This document shows, one piece after another, positions 46,141-58,254 of a stretch of 64,000 bases of DNA (position 1 is the stretch's first letter; every line of letters starts with the position of its first letter). Source of the stretch: Chamaea fasciata (Eukaryota > Chordata > Aves > Passeriformes > Sylviidae). The notes beneath the pieces were generated by a model, which saw only the letters and a program-made list of their open reading frames with translations, was not told the origin of the DNA and ran no database searches. The stretch is from assembly GCA_029207755.1 (NCBI GenBank), contig JARCOQ010000004.1, positions 37,597,685-37,661,684 on the forward strand, given 5' to 3'. Both the position numbers and the translations under genes were made by a program.

Positions 46141-49033
46141 TTTATAGTTCAAAAATATCACAGCTTCTTTTTAGAACAGCTGAGGTAGAGAAATGCACTC
46201 CATTAAGTCCTATGTGCTCATGAAGCTCTTTCTGGTTATTTTATTCTCAATTATTTAGGGTCCTGAAAAACTGGATCTCAGCTGGCTTTGACCCAAGTAG
46301 GATGTCATACAAAATGACCTGATGTCCTTTCCCACTTAACTTTCTTTATCTGCTTTTGGGGAACAGGTTAATCATTAGGAGGATTCAATTTCTTTTTTTA
46401 AATTGAAATCATTATCTGGTATTTAGTTTCACTCTAAAGTGTTCAAGATCACCCACATTTCAAGAAAGAGGGATCAGAAAATTGTTTAATAACTCAAGTT
46501 CCTCAGAAGACTTAACACTCAGGCTGAATTTAGGACTAGAGATGCTCCCTTCACAGGGCTATAGCTTTTAGAGAAAGAATATGAAGTTTCTAAAAATTAA
46601 GGCTAAAATATGATAAAGAGATTTAAATTAATGATGGTACATCATTCATTACCTTTATTAATGTAGCAGCTTTATTCATTTGAACATGGATATAAAAGCA
46701 TCATAACTTGTGGCATTTTCTTTTGGAGAAAATAAAAAAGGCAGGCAGAAGGTTTCTTCAGGAAGCCATGGGGAGTAAAGGAAGATCTGCTAAGACACTT
46801 GAGATTCACCAAAGACTTTCCTCTTTCCTCCTCTTTCCTGTTAATTCAGCAATATCTAGCAACTAGATTTGAAAGTGTATTTTAATTATACCTTGCAATT
46901 CAAGAATGACTTCTGCAGGACATGCAAGAAATTGTAAAATTCTCCTTCACTGAAGGGAAAATACATTTCCTGTATGCTACTATTTTCTTTTAATTTGTAG
47001 TGGTAGAGGAAAGGAAATGTTTCTATGTCCAACTAAAAAGAACTGTTTCAATAATGTGTATTTGATAATAGATTGGCCACTGACTTAAGAAACAGAAAGG
47101 TGTAGCCTGAATCTGTGTTGAAGCCACACGAAGCTGAAAAAAAGAGCTAATTGAAAGATTAAGGAAAAGATTGTAGTTTGACAAGGACATTCCCTTTTGA
47201 CTTAAGCATTTGCCTCCCAAGATTTGTGTTTCACTTTTTGTCATTGACAGTCAAGGTACAGTTGTATTTTTAAGTTAAACTACGAGCATGAAAGTGAATT
47301 CAGATTTTGCATACTGAAGCATTTACAGCCCAGAGAAGTTTAATCATGTACAATGCTCAATCTACCTCAAGGAGAAATATCTTAGTCCAGTTACTTATAG
47401 AGCAAGGAAGCATGATTATGTGAAACTCATTTGGGACACATAATCCTCAAGCATTTGGAAGTGCAAAAAGGCTTTCACACTTCCAGGTAACTTTGTTGAA
47501 CATTTAAGAGGATGAAAATACTGAGTCTAATAAATTCTTTTTCATCTTTACCCAGGAAATAACAGAAACAGAAAAGAATTTCAGTTTACTTTCTCAAACC
47601 AGAATCAACAAGAAAAGAAAGACAATATTTTTTCCTGTATCTAGCCTGGGAAATTTAGCATCAGCAATGGCAAGGCAATAGAAACAGGAATATGCAGTGT
47701 TCTGACAGAGAAATCAGTGTTTCTAATAGATTAACCTATGACAAATATTCACACTCTGTTCATTCTACCTTAGACATGTATAAACTCAGGAGAGGGGCAG
47801 GTAGAAAGTTATGTGTAGGTACTGAAGTTCACTTCATGGCAATTAGAAGTCCTTTAGCTTCTGTAAATGGAGGCAGATTAAGAAAAGAAACAACAGATTT
47901 CTGCTGAGTCAAAAGCAAGTCTAAGGTCCCAAATCCTCATTCTGGTTGGGGTTTTGCTTAATCCCAAATCCCTTTCTTCTAACATATCTTACCTATAGGA
48001 CATATTACTATTTCTTAATAAAAAGGAAGCACTGGAAAGTGAGAATTTTCTATGTCTGTCTCAAAATTCCAAATTCTTTTACACCTTCAGTATTTAAATT
48101 GAAAAATAATTTTTTTTCTTATATATATATATATTTTTAGTTTTGTTTTTTTAAATATCACAACCTTCCATTTATTCAGGAGGAGAATAATCTTTATGTT
48201 ACTAATTCAGGTGTTACAGAAGAGCTAGCCTTCTGTTGCCAGGTAGGCAGGGAGGGGCTCTGTCAGTGCAAACGCATTTTGCATCAGCATGTCATCAGAG
48301 AGTTCAATGGAGGGAAGAAGCAATTTATTTTAAGTGTCCATGAATACCTATGGCAAAACATATGGCATTTCTGAATACCAAATGAAATAATTTTGATCAG
48401 TGATACTCTAATGAACACCAAATGAATATGCAATGAGAGAACCTTAAGCATTATTTTGATCAATTATATCACAATGCTGTGGGAGTATAGCTATGGTATT
48501 CCTAGGCTGGAAGCTGCATCCTGACCTTCAGCTATATAATTAACATGCACCATTTTTGCAATGTAAAATGGTTGCAGGATCTACTATGTGTTTGACAGCA
48601 ATTCATACCAGAGTGCAACTCCTAAAATCTTATTAGTTGCTCAAGAAATATAATCCTTTAAAATAAAGGAAGAAATGACATGAATATATGAATGATATAT
48701 GGTTTTTCCATGAGAAAGTGCAAAATTTTCCATGGGATATAAGATACTAGGAAAAAAAGAAAGGATCTGGGGAGACAGTGAGTTCTATGAATGAAATAAT
48801 AAATGATCTGTTAGTACATGTCTGTGTCACCTCCCAAGTCCAAGAGCAATTGCTGGTCCTTCTTTAAGTTGTCAAAACGCTCTTTCATTCTCCAGCCCAA
48901 TATCCATTAACATTCTCTTTTCTCATTCTAGCCTATGCTAGTGTCAGATCAAAATTATAATTTTTTAAAAATATCTCTTCATATTAACCCACATTAAATA
49001 AATTTTCTATCATACCACTAAAGGAGTAAGAGG
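46141..49033. other. AT-rich intergenic sequence
   Basis: No gene or element recognised. A short (TA)n run lies at about 48120-48134. Small frames (47023-47244, 47692-47907, 47946-48140) show no domain. Confidence 0.45.
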
Positions 49034-49586
49034 CAATTTGTAGTGGTTTGAAAGCAAAACAAATGAGAGGCTCCAAGCCAGAGATACGATTTAATAGGAA
49101 AAAAGGAAAGAAAGTAAAATAAACTAGATGCAATAGTACAAAAGACCACTGACAGAGTCAGAATACAACCTGAGCAGAGTGATGGAAGCAGTCCTGATGA
49201 GGTAGTCTTCCTGAAGCAGTGATCCCGTAGAAAGGTCTGGTAGCTCTGATCCTCTGGGAATCCAGTGGGTAAGGAAGGCCCCCTGTACTGTCCCAAACCC
49301 CAGATTATATCCAGGTGAGAATGCTTGGTTCCTCCCTCTGGGCAGAGCATCTCTCAGTGGGATGATGAGTCATGCAGGGGGTCCCTGATGGCCCATTAAA
49401 CAGAGATAACTCCTGGAGGGAGTTATCTGTGAGTCATGGGCAAGGCATCTGATGGGCCATTAACAGAAGCTAATGGCCCAGAGGGAGGGGGTTTGGGAAA
49501 ACACTGCCCCACCTGGATTCAACAGTTCATGAAGATGGTGATAGAATACTTTGTGCACATCCTAGACTACAGCCCAGGACACAATT
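49034..49586. mobile_element. Solo ERV LTR with 5-bp target duplication
   Basis: The LTR is 49039-49581 (543 bp), beginning TGTAGTGGTTTGAAAGC and ending CAGCCCAGGACA. It is flanked by the perfect duplication CAATT (49034-49038 and 49582-49586). The text is of an LTR type common in songbird genomes. It contains an imperfect repeat of GATGGCCCATTAA / GATGGGCCATTAA (about 49388 and 49452), and GAGTTATCT lies close to its near-complement. Orientation is uncertain, though minus is more likely by resemblance. The frame 49018-49350 (minus) covers the LTR and is not a gene. Confidence 0.85.
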
Positions 49587-52500
49587 GAGGAAAACAAATG
49601 CATAAATAAATGAAATAATGTTCATAAAACTGAGTATCTCATGCCCAAACTGTCTGCATCTCACATTTCATCTTGCTTTAATCTTCCCTTATGTTTATAG
49701 CCTGGTTCTCTAAACACATACACAGTGAAGTAGCATAGAAAGACTACTAAACTAATTCTGCAATTTATCAAAATCAGTCAGTCAAACTGTTATAACTCCC
49801 AATTATACACTGCTTCAGTAACCAATTTGTTCTTCAGATATTAGACATGTATTTCAACTACTATCTTTCAAAGAAGCTTTTAAAGGAATGTCTTTGTTTT
49901 AATTCACTATTGCTTTGTCAATTTTGATCTTCAGCCCTTCCTTCCGTGTGTACATAAGCTTCCAAATTTGAGGAGGTACACTAATAGCTAGTTGCACTGA
50001 GGAATTTACTTCCCCCCTTCTGTTATTTGTAAATTTGAAAATTTTACAATGGAAACACAAAAATGTTTTTCCATGTTCACTACAATTAAGTATCTCAAAA
50101 AACCAAAATTAAACAAAAAACCCCAACCTAAACACATCAAAACTTACATTCTGAAAAGTGGTATTTTGAATCATGTGAGTTTTGCAATTTGCTTCTTGGT
50201 TTTGAAAACCATAAAATAAAGGTTTTCTTGAAGTTACACATGAGATAGAATTTTTTAGTTCTTCACCCACATTAAGGACACAAAATTGTAAAGAAATAGC
50301 CTTTAAATGCAGTCTCTTCAGGAGCTTTCAGTACTTTCATGTGTGTTTGCTAAGGCATTGACATTTAAAATTAAAATCCTTGGCTTTTAATGTACAATGC
50401 CACCTGAAGTTCTTTAGAGAGTTTGCTTTTAAAATGAAAGAAGATGAAATAAAGAAGCAGAGAAAGGCTGAGCTTACAGATTCCCTCATACCCAGGACTA
50501 ACAAAACTTGCTTCTGCAGAAAGATACTGATCAGCTACTGTTTTCCATGAATTTTGCCATCAGGCAGCCACTCCACTTTTGCAGTCATTGCTTTCCCATC
50601 TATGAGCTCTGCAGGACACCGGTCAGGCCACAAGCACTTAAATCCCTTTTCTGTCTTTTCCCCACATCGTGGGTAGCTATGATGACTTGGAAGCACCTGC
50701 TTGCTACTCACAAAGGATGTAATGTAGCAGCATTAGCAATTACCTACTTTAGTTTACTCAATCCCTCTATTTATTCACCAGGTGCATCAAAGAATGGGTC
50801 AGTGCAGAAAATATAGATTAATTATGCTAATCATGCACTTGGGGCAGCAAATACGGAAAACATCCACTTCTTCCATTTCTCCAGTCAATTCCATTCTATC
50901 TACATTTCTTACCTCTGGGTCTTCCCAGTGTGCCTGATTTAAGACAGAGTCAGAATTTGGAGACGGATCTCAATATTTTCTCTGGTTGTTCAGTGCTATC
51001 AAAGCATGCTAAGAAGTGTCACTTCTTTTAACTTCTGTGGCTATATATAGACTTGTTAGTTTTTCCTTTAACTCTAAAAACGTTTAACTCTAGAAACTTC
51101 TTTTCAACCCATTTCCTGACTACATTACTTTTCTATATCATCTACTGTCCGAAAGCTTAAGATTTGGATATTTTCTACAGTCTCCTTTTTGTTTCTCCTG
51201 TAGCTTATATTTCCCTCCTAGTCACCTAAAAATCTTTTGTTTCTTTCTTCTGCAAGGTTCACATGTAAAAATCTCTGTGTGACTACACTTTCCTTTTTTT
51301 TTTCTGAAGCCAGTCAGGTTGCCATATGCAACTCACTTCACAAAATACAGTATTTCTTCAAATTTTAAAAGGCATAGAAAAAAATATTATGTGTATAAGA
51401 ATACATTATATTGGTTCTTTTTCTTGTATGGTTCTTAATGCGTTTAGCATTTTCAACACGGTTTCACAGCAGAAGATGCTTTCCAGAAATCTTCTTTCTT
51501 GTTGCTAAGTTTTGTGTCAGAATGACAATGTCTGTTAGAAACTATGAGGTTTTTCCCTTTTAGTGTTGGAAGTAAAGATATAGTATATTCAACCAATGTA
51601 AGATGATACACTGAAATGTGCACAGATTTTCTAATCCCCACAATTTAAAGGCCAATATTGTATACTCTTTCCTGTGTTGTGGTTGTACTAGCAAAGGCAT
51701 TCAGCTTTTCATTTCTGGCTGGATTTCCCAGTTATGTGAAGTATCACTAGAAACCTACACAATGAACAGTGTATTTCTACCTCTTTCAGTATTTGCATGC
51801 AGTAAAAGTTCTCTGGATACTAAAGTCCGGGAAACATTTAGTAACTTGAAATCAAACACAGAAAAAAAAAAAAAAACAAAAAAAAACAACCAGATCTATT
51901 CTACAGATGCTGTCTTTCATTTCCATGTTTCCCTCAAAACCCACTCCTTTTTTAGATATAAATAACACTGACAGAGAAATGCCAGTCTGTCACACCACAG
52001 CAACACAAAAACTAGGCATCTTGCCATCACTACTATGTCTTTTTGACAGAATTGTCCAGAATAGATATTTGAAACTATATAATGTTAACTTTGCTTTAAA
52101 AAATGCCAAGAATGTGTTAAGAAAAGAGATCTAATTCTTATAACATTGGACTATGAATTCCCTCAATTAATTATCTAGTAAACATTGTAACAATTAAAAC
52201 ATTGCAGTCATGTTTTTGGTGTTTGTTAGGATAAAATATTTGCAGATTTTGAATCAAGTAACCTTCTTTAACCCTGATGCCCTGCTAAGCCAGGGACAAA
52301 GTGGCAAATCAAGGTCATTTTTCAGCCTATGTTAACTAGAATGTCAATTATTCTTTTGCTCTGCCACAAAACAGTCACAGAGAGTTAGTGCACAGGCTCA
52401 GAAGTGAGTACATAAAGAGGGACAGCCTCAAGATATATCCATACTGCTGCCCCCCTGGTAGTCAATATGCTATTCAAGTTTTGATTCACTTTTCAGGCTA

Positions 52501-52613
52501 TCAATAGTTAATTTGAACACACTCCTTTGTATTTCCTTTTAAACTGGATTATTTCCTAAATATCTTTTGAGGAACTTTGTGCAGTTAAAGTACGGTACGG
52601 TTCTTTGCTCTTC
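49587..52613. other. AT-rich intergenic sequence
   Basis: No gene recognised. An A-rich run lies at about 51859-51888. Frames at 50508-50816 and 51618-51965 have no recognisable domain. Confidence 0.45.
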
Positions 52614-52985
52614 TCAGAATCACAGAACGACAGAATGGCTGAGGCTGTAAGGATACCTCTGGAAATCATCTTGTCTTATTATCTGCAGCTTAAAGAGGGT
52701 CACCTGAAGTAAATTGAAGGACCATGTCCAGACAGCATTGAATACATGCAGGGATGGAGATTCCACTACTTCTGTGAGTAACTTGTGCCAGTGCTCAGTC
52801 ATCCCACAGTGAAAGCATGCTTCCTTCAATTTTTCCTTCCATAGGAAATATTCCCACCCCTTTAACACCATAGGGGTCCTTCACTGGGCAGTCTCTAGTA
52901 GCTACATATCCTCCTTGCACTGAGAAGCCCAGAACTGAATGCAGTACTCCTAGCGGGCTCTCACTTCTCCATTTGATTATCATTA
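52614..52985 (-). mobile_element. CR1 LINE, short 5'-truncated copy
   Basis: Starts with the complement of the CR1 3' octamers (TCAGAATCACAGAACGACAG, 52614-52633). It runs through the 3' UTR and the last part of ORF2 on the minus strand, where the frame 52620-52871 contains [12 protein letters not shown], the near-terminal CR1 ORF2 block also seen at 36060-36737. The plus text AGAACTGAATGCAGTACTCC near 52930 is the diverged equivalent of 36458-36477. Confidence 0.85.
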
Positions 52986-53519
52986 ACTGTTTTAATTACA
53001 CAAGACCCTCCGCCTTCAAGTTCTGTATTTTACTGACTGTGTAACTATGGCTAAATCAAAACTGTCAACATTTCTACTGCAAAATGGTTGAGACTCTAAT
53101 ATGTGATCTCCTGAAAAGAGTATGTCGTGAGGTTAATTTGCACAATGCAAAACAGACAGAAATGATTACAGGCATCTAGGCCACAAGGCACTGTGTGGAC
53201 AAGTGGCAACAGACAGCAACCGTCTTGGACACAGCTGCAGAGAGAAAATCAGTGAGAATAATCTGGGAACAGACACCATATGCAGGAGCCACAGAGCTTT
53301 TTTTCCTATAGATTGATTGTACGTGAGATGTGAAAACCACTGTGGCAATGAAGAACAGGCAAAATATCCTCTTCTAAGCATCCTTTTAGAGCAAGGATGA
53401 GAAATGCTGTCATTGACTTCAATTACAGTGATGTTACTTTGACATTTTCCACATGTCAAGCAAGGGGGCCAGATTGGTAGCATTGTGAGGTAGGTCAGTG
53501 GCAAGATAAAGAAGAAAGT
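52986..53519. other. Sequence without a recognised feature
   Basis: No gene or element recognised. The minus frame 53166-53504 (112 codons) has no domain that I can name. Confidence 0.4.
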
Positions 53520-53928
53520 TGTAGTTTAGGAATGGTATTCTCTAATTTAGTGTTCCCACTGGAAACACTCCAGACCTCATATCACTTACCTGTTCTCCAC
53601 CCAACCACCCCTATGTCAGGACAGAGAGGAGAATTGAGGGCACAAAATTTAAAGACCACAGATGAAGATAAGGGCAATTTACTTGAAACGGCAATGAAAT
53701 AATAAAAATTAACAGTTAGCAGCAATATTAATAACAGAGTGTGCAAGACAGACAAATGCAACTGCTCTCCATGCAAAACTCAGCACCATCTGGCCTCACA
53801 CTGGAGCCAACCAGAAAAAGAAGCAGCCCCTGTGTGGGGGGTGTGGTGGTACAGAAAAAACCCAGATCCTGGGCATGCTCCTCCTGCCTGCTGCAAAAGT
53901 TAGCCCTGTCCTGGTTGGAACCAGGACA
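53520..53928 (-). mobile_element. ERV LTR, same family as the LTR pieces at 44.4-45.3 kb
   Basis: On the plus strand it starts TGTAGTTTAGGAATGG, matching TGTAATTTAGGAGTGG at 44366. It runs through the CACTGGAAACACTCCAGACC, TTTAAAGACCACAGATG and GGCAATGAAATAATAAAAA blocks. It ends GGAACCAGGACA at 53928, so the minus strand begins TGTCCTGGTT, the start of a widespread avian ERV LTR class. The flanks AAAGT and CGTGC do not match at those ends, although AAAGT recurs at 53896-53900. Solo, with no internal sequence. Confidence 0.7.
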
Positions 53929-56900
53929 CGTGCATGTTAGAGTTCATGACTGACCCCTCTAATCAAGTACAACCATTTAAACTCTGTGTTTGGTTCACAG
54001 TAAAGAGATTTGTTTTCAGAAATACCCTTCTAGAGCATTCTAAATAGCTTGCAGCATCAAACATGAAATCAATTCTCTTATATTTTATTTAAGGTTTTAG
54101 TCACATCAAGAAAGGAGTATTGCCCCAGACTAAAAATGTTTGAATTGTGAGTTCAAGTTGCCCGGTGAATATCAAGAAAATTACGTAAAAACTGACCTAT
54201 TGACAAACAATATTTTTTCTAGATTAATTCAGTCTTTAAACGTTACCAGGAGCTGATGAAGGATATATTCTAGAGGAGCTGAACTGTTGCAATTTATTTC
54301 TCACACTGCCCTGTAAGGCTCGAATTTTTATCTCTAATCCCGAACAGCTACTGACTTGCTAGACAACCACACCTCCAGCTATAATCTTTAATGGAAACGA
54401 AGAGAGTCAGAAAAATGATTTGTGTACATTACTACCTTGCTCCAAAACATGCCACACAATATTAAAACCTGCTATAAAGTTCTTTACAGAGAACTGGATG
54501 CTTTTTCTATGCTTGGTTTGTAAACTTTCTGCTTTAAACTGGGCTAATGGAAGCACACTCATTTAGTCATGGTGTTGAGAGGTGAAGACGCACACTTGTT
54601 GAAACAACTGACATTTCTGACCAGGAACCCTTGGAGTAATATAAAATGTGCGACTCGAGGCATAGCACAGAAGGACATAAAAAGTCTGTTGTGGGTCACT
54701 TCCACCCACATCTAGTCACCAAGAACGTATTATTACAGCTAGTTTTATATATATATGTATTAAGGTAATCAGTTAATAGCTTTCATGGGTCTATTTTCTC
54801 TGTCTAAGTACTCTCTTAATTCTGAAGGAGCAGGTAGTTGCTAAATTAGAATATGTGAAGTGTCTCCCAGGAAATTTAAATTGGTTTTGCTACCCAGATA
54901 AAATCACCCCATTTCAGCCCTCCCTTCCGTGTTCACTGACCTCAATAAAGAGTACACAGCCATTTGTGGACTCCCACAGGCTCTGTTCAAATTTTGCAGT
55001 GCTACTCAGATACTTAGTCCAAGTTTATTCTCCAGGTCAATCTCATCATTGTGTCTGGATTAAGTCTAGGTTTTGTACAGCCTAGCTCTCTTGAGAGGCT
55101 TGATTTTCTCTTCAAGAAACGCTCCCCCTCCCAAAAAAAAACCAAACAGCCAAAAAATAAACCAAAAACTTGACAGATGAGCTGGTAGAATGATAGTCTG
55201 AGTAATGGGCTAATCCCCAACAGTTTGAACTATTAGGAATACATACAGTGGAGAACCACCTCAGAATCTGACCATGAAGTATGAGCTATATTGGGAAGAC
55301 TGTGGCTGAAGTCCAGTTTAATCAAAACCAAAATTCTGGAAGAAGAACATAATATGGCTAAAGAAAGAATTTAAATTCGTCTGATACAATTCCAAAAGTA
55401 ACTTCAAAATTTTAATATTACAATGTGTTTTGAAATACCTGAAACAAGAAACAGATAATAAGGTCATTTTTTTGCACCTGTTACACCCTCAGGTAATACT
55501 CACTAGGTTTTTTTTAAAAATGTTATTTTCACTTGATGTTTCTTCTCCATGTTTTAAAATGAAACTTTTTCTATATAAATTCTCATTGCATTCTCTAACT
55601 TTAATATGTACTAGTGTATCAGCACTAAAATTCTGTGAAATGTCATTGAAATAATGTGTATGATCTATAAATATAAGTTAAAAATTATATTTAACAGTTT
55701 TTTTAGATTTTTCATCAATGTGAATAAGAATTAGATATTATTACATTACTTAATATTAATAACATGCTATCTATATAAAGTTTGGCTGAAATGACCAAGG
55801 ACTACCTGTGGAAGTGCTAAATAAGCAAATACTAGATAAATACTAGATACCCATGACAAATTAATCTTTGAATTAGTTTGTATAGTGCTATCTCTGGATG
55901 ACATATTTTCATAGTCTCTCTCACTATTATCTCTTCATTTGCATTCTCTGTGCTGAAACACATAAATTTTAAGAGAAGGTACAATAATACATATGTACAT
56001 TCTCTTTTACCCTAATCATTGCAAAAGTATCCCAGGTGTAATTCTTCAATATGGTAATTTTAAATGATTTCAGACATCCTGACCAGACAAAAAAAAAAAT
56101 CAGTCTTCCACATTCTATGTAGACTGCCTAAGATTTTGAAGGAAAAGGAGACTTCTAGGTAGTGATACTGCTGAAGAAAAGTAGTAGTTTCTCACTTTTT
56201 TGAGGAAAGAGACTTGAATCTGTCATCAGAATTATCTTCCTGGTCTGTGGACAGTGAATCCCTGGGCTTATGTGCTGGAGTCAGGAGTCAGAAGTCTGAT
56301 GTCCAAGACAAGGTGTATGACAACAACATTCTCACCACTTTGTCCCCCTCAAGAGGCTGTCTTCTCTGACAGGGCTGAGTTTCTCTGCGTCTCTGGTTTT
56401 TAGGCTGATTTGGAGCAGACTTTAAAGCACCTGACTTTCCCTGGACAAAATAAAGAAGATTTACAGGAATTTTTAGACTGCAACCTAGGAAACAAAGTGC
56501 CCCAGAGTAATGCATTTCAACACTTATCACCCTTTCTGCTGTTCTGGATTTTGCATGATGTCTTTTCTTCTCTTGAAATCTGCCTTTAGTTGCAAACCAG
56601 TTTGTGAGCTGACTCTTGATTTAATGTGTTTTCAAATATTTCATGGGTAGAACTCACACCTTTCCTAGTCAATAGCAAGGGTTCCTTAAAGTACACAGGA
56701 TGACTGCTGGGAGGATCAGGCAGGTAAATTCTCTGTACATGTCTTTGGTCTCATGGAGACCTGGAGTAGACTTTAAAGATTGAAGTGTTTCACTAGATAT
56801 CTTGAAAATTTCCATTGTATATTTACCCCACTAATGATCATAGGCTGTGTCTCAAAAGTAATTTTTAAAGCACCTCTTAACAACAGCATTTTTTATTCCT

Positions 56901-57789
56901 GAACTTAAACAGTAAATATTAATTATAATTTTGTCAGAATACTTCATCTCGCTTAAATCTTAGAGCAGGTTGGTTATAGGAACCTGTTTTCAAATTCAGT
57001 GCACTCCAGTTGCAATGATTGCATGATTTGTTTTTTCTTTTTTTTTCTTTATAATTTCTTACTATATCCCATGAGGTAACAATCAAAACTTGGAAGCTTT
57101 AAAAGAGGAAATAGCTTGCTTAGGAGATACAGATCAGTTTAGCCAAACACTTTGGGCTCTGGCTGCCTCATTCTTCCCCACCCTGTTCCTCTCTTGAGCC
57201 TTCCTTCTGAGAGCCCATTCTTCATCAAGACCAGCTATTCTTATCAGACAGTCTTAAAAGAGAATGCTCATCTGAAATAGGGAAGGGAGGGGTCTAACTC
57301 AGTAGTGCAAATAAAATTGGCATTTATATTGCCAGAATTTTTACTCCGCATTCAATACACCCTTTTAATTTTAATTTTAATTTTGATGTCTCAACAACAT
57401 TGTAAGAATTTGCTATGACATTGGTCAAACTATTAGGATACAATTTTCTTTGGTTTCCACTGGTGTGGATCTTTAGACAAGGATTCTGGTGTTCAAGCTC
57501 TCTGATACCTGAATAGTCCCACTGAGTTTAGTTATGCTGTATACATGTGAAAAAACATTCTCATGCATAAACAAGAGATGGGGGGCCTGAATTTTAAATG
57601 CAGGAGATCAAAGAAAATATAATCAACAAAGAAGACATTCCCATGAGCTGCCTAACAATTCCTACAAAGTGCTGAGTACAAAGATCCTCTATAATCATTA
57701 GCTTCATTAAAATTTGAAAATAAGTGACAAGAGGCAAGATTAATCCTCAGAATTCCAGATAACCTACATTTCTTTTTGACAGCAACAAG
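53929..57789. other. AT-rich intergenic sequence
   Basis: About 3.9 kb with no recognised gene. A pentamer TTTAA repeat lies at about 57363-57383 and an AT-rich run near 54747-54765. Frames at 55014-55220 and 56288-56530 (both minus) have no domain. Confidence 0.45.
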
Positions 57790-58254
57790 AAGGAGGTCTC
57801 GTGAGGCTGGATCTCGAGTACTGTGTCCAGTTCTGGACTCCCAAGACAGAAACATGGAGTTCCTGAAGCAGGTCCAGTGAAGGGCAAGAAAGATGATGAA
57901 GGGACTGGAGCATCTCTTTTGTGAGGAAAGGCAGAGAGAGTTCAGCCCTCAAGGGGGGGGTGTCAAGGTGGGCCAGGTTCTGCTCGCTGGTTCCAGGCAG
58001 AAGGACAAGGTCAACAGGCAGAACCTGATGCATGGGGAGTTCTACGTGAGTACAAGGAAGCTTTATTGTGTGTGTGACTGTGAATTGGAACAGGTTACCC
58101 AGAGAGGCTGTGGAAACCCCTTCAGTGGAGATACTCAAGGACCTTCTGAATGGAATCATGCACAGTGTGCACTAGGAAGATCCTTATGGAGCAGGGATTA
58201 GATGACCCCACCAGTAATCCCTCCCAACATTAACCATTCAGTGGTTCTGTGACA
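57790..58254 (+). mobile_element. CR1 LINE, short 3' copy
   Basis: Plus-strand CR1 from the block CTCGAGTACTGTGTCCAGTT (57811-57830, the coding counterpart of the minus-strand 36455-36480 region) through the C-terminal part of ORF2 and the 3' UTR. It ends in CAGTGGTTCTGTGACA at about 58254. The frame is broken several times and a G run interrupts it at about 57951-57960. Overlapping frames 57764-58159 (minus) and 57893-58201 (plus) are by-products. Confidence 0.88.

Noticed and set aside
53520..53900. LTR ending at 53895 with perfect AAAGT duplication
   Set aside because: AAAGT does recur at 53896-53900, but the related LTR at 45323 ends in AACCAGGACA, which in this copy lies further right at 53928. 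The AAAGT match is probably chance.
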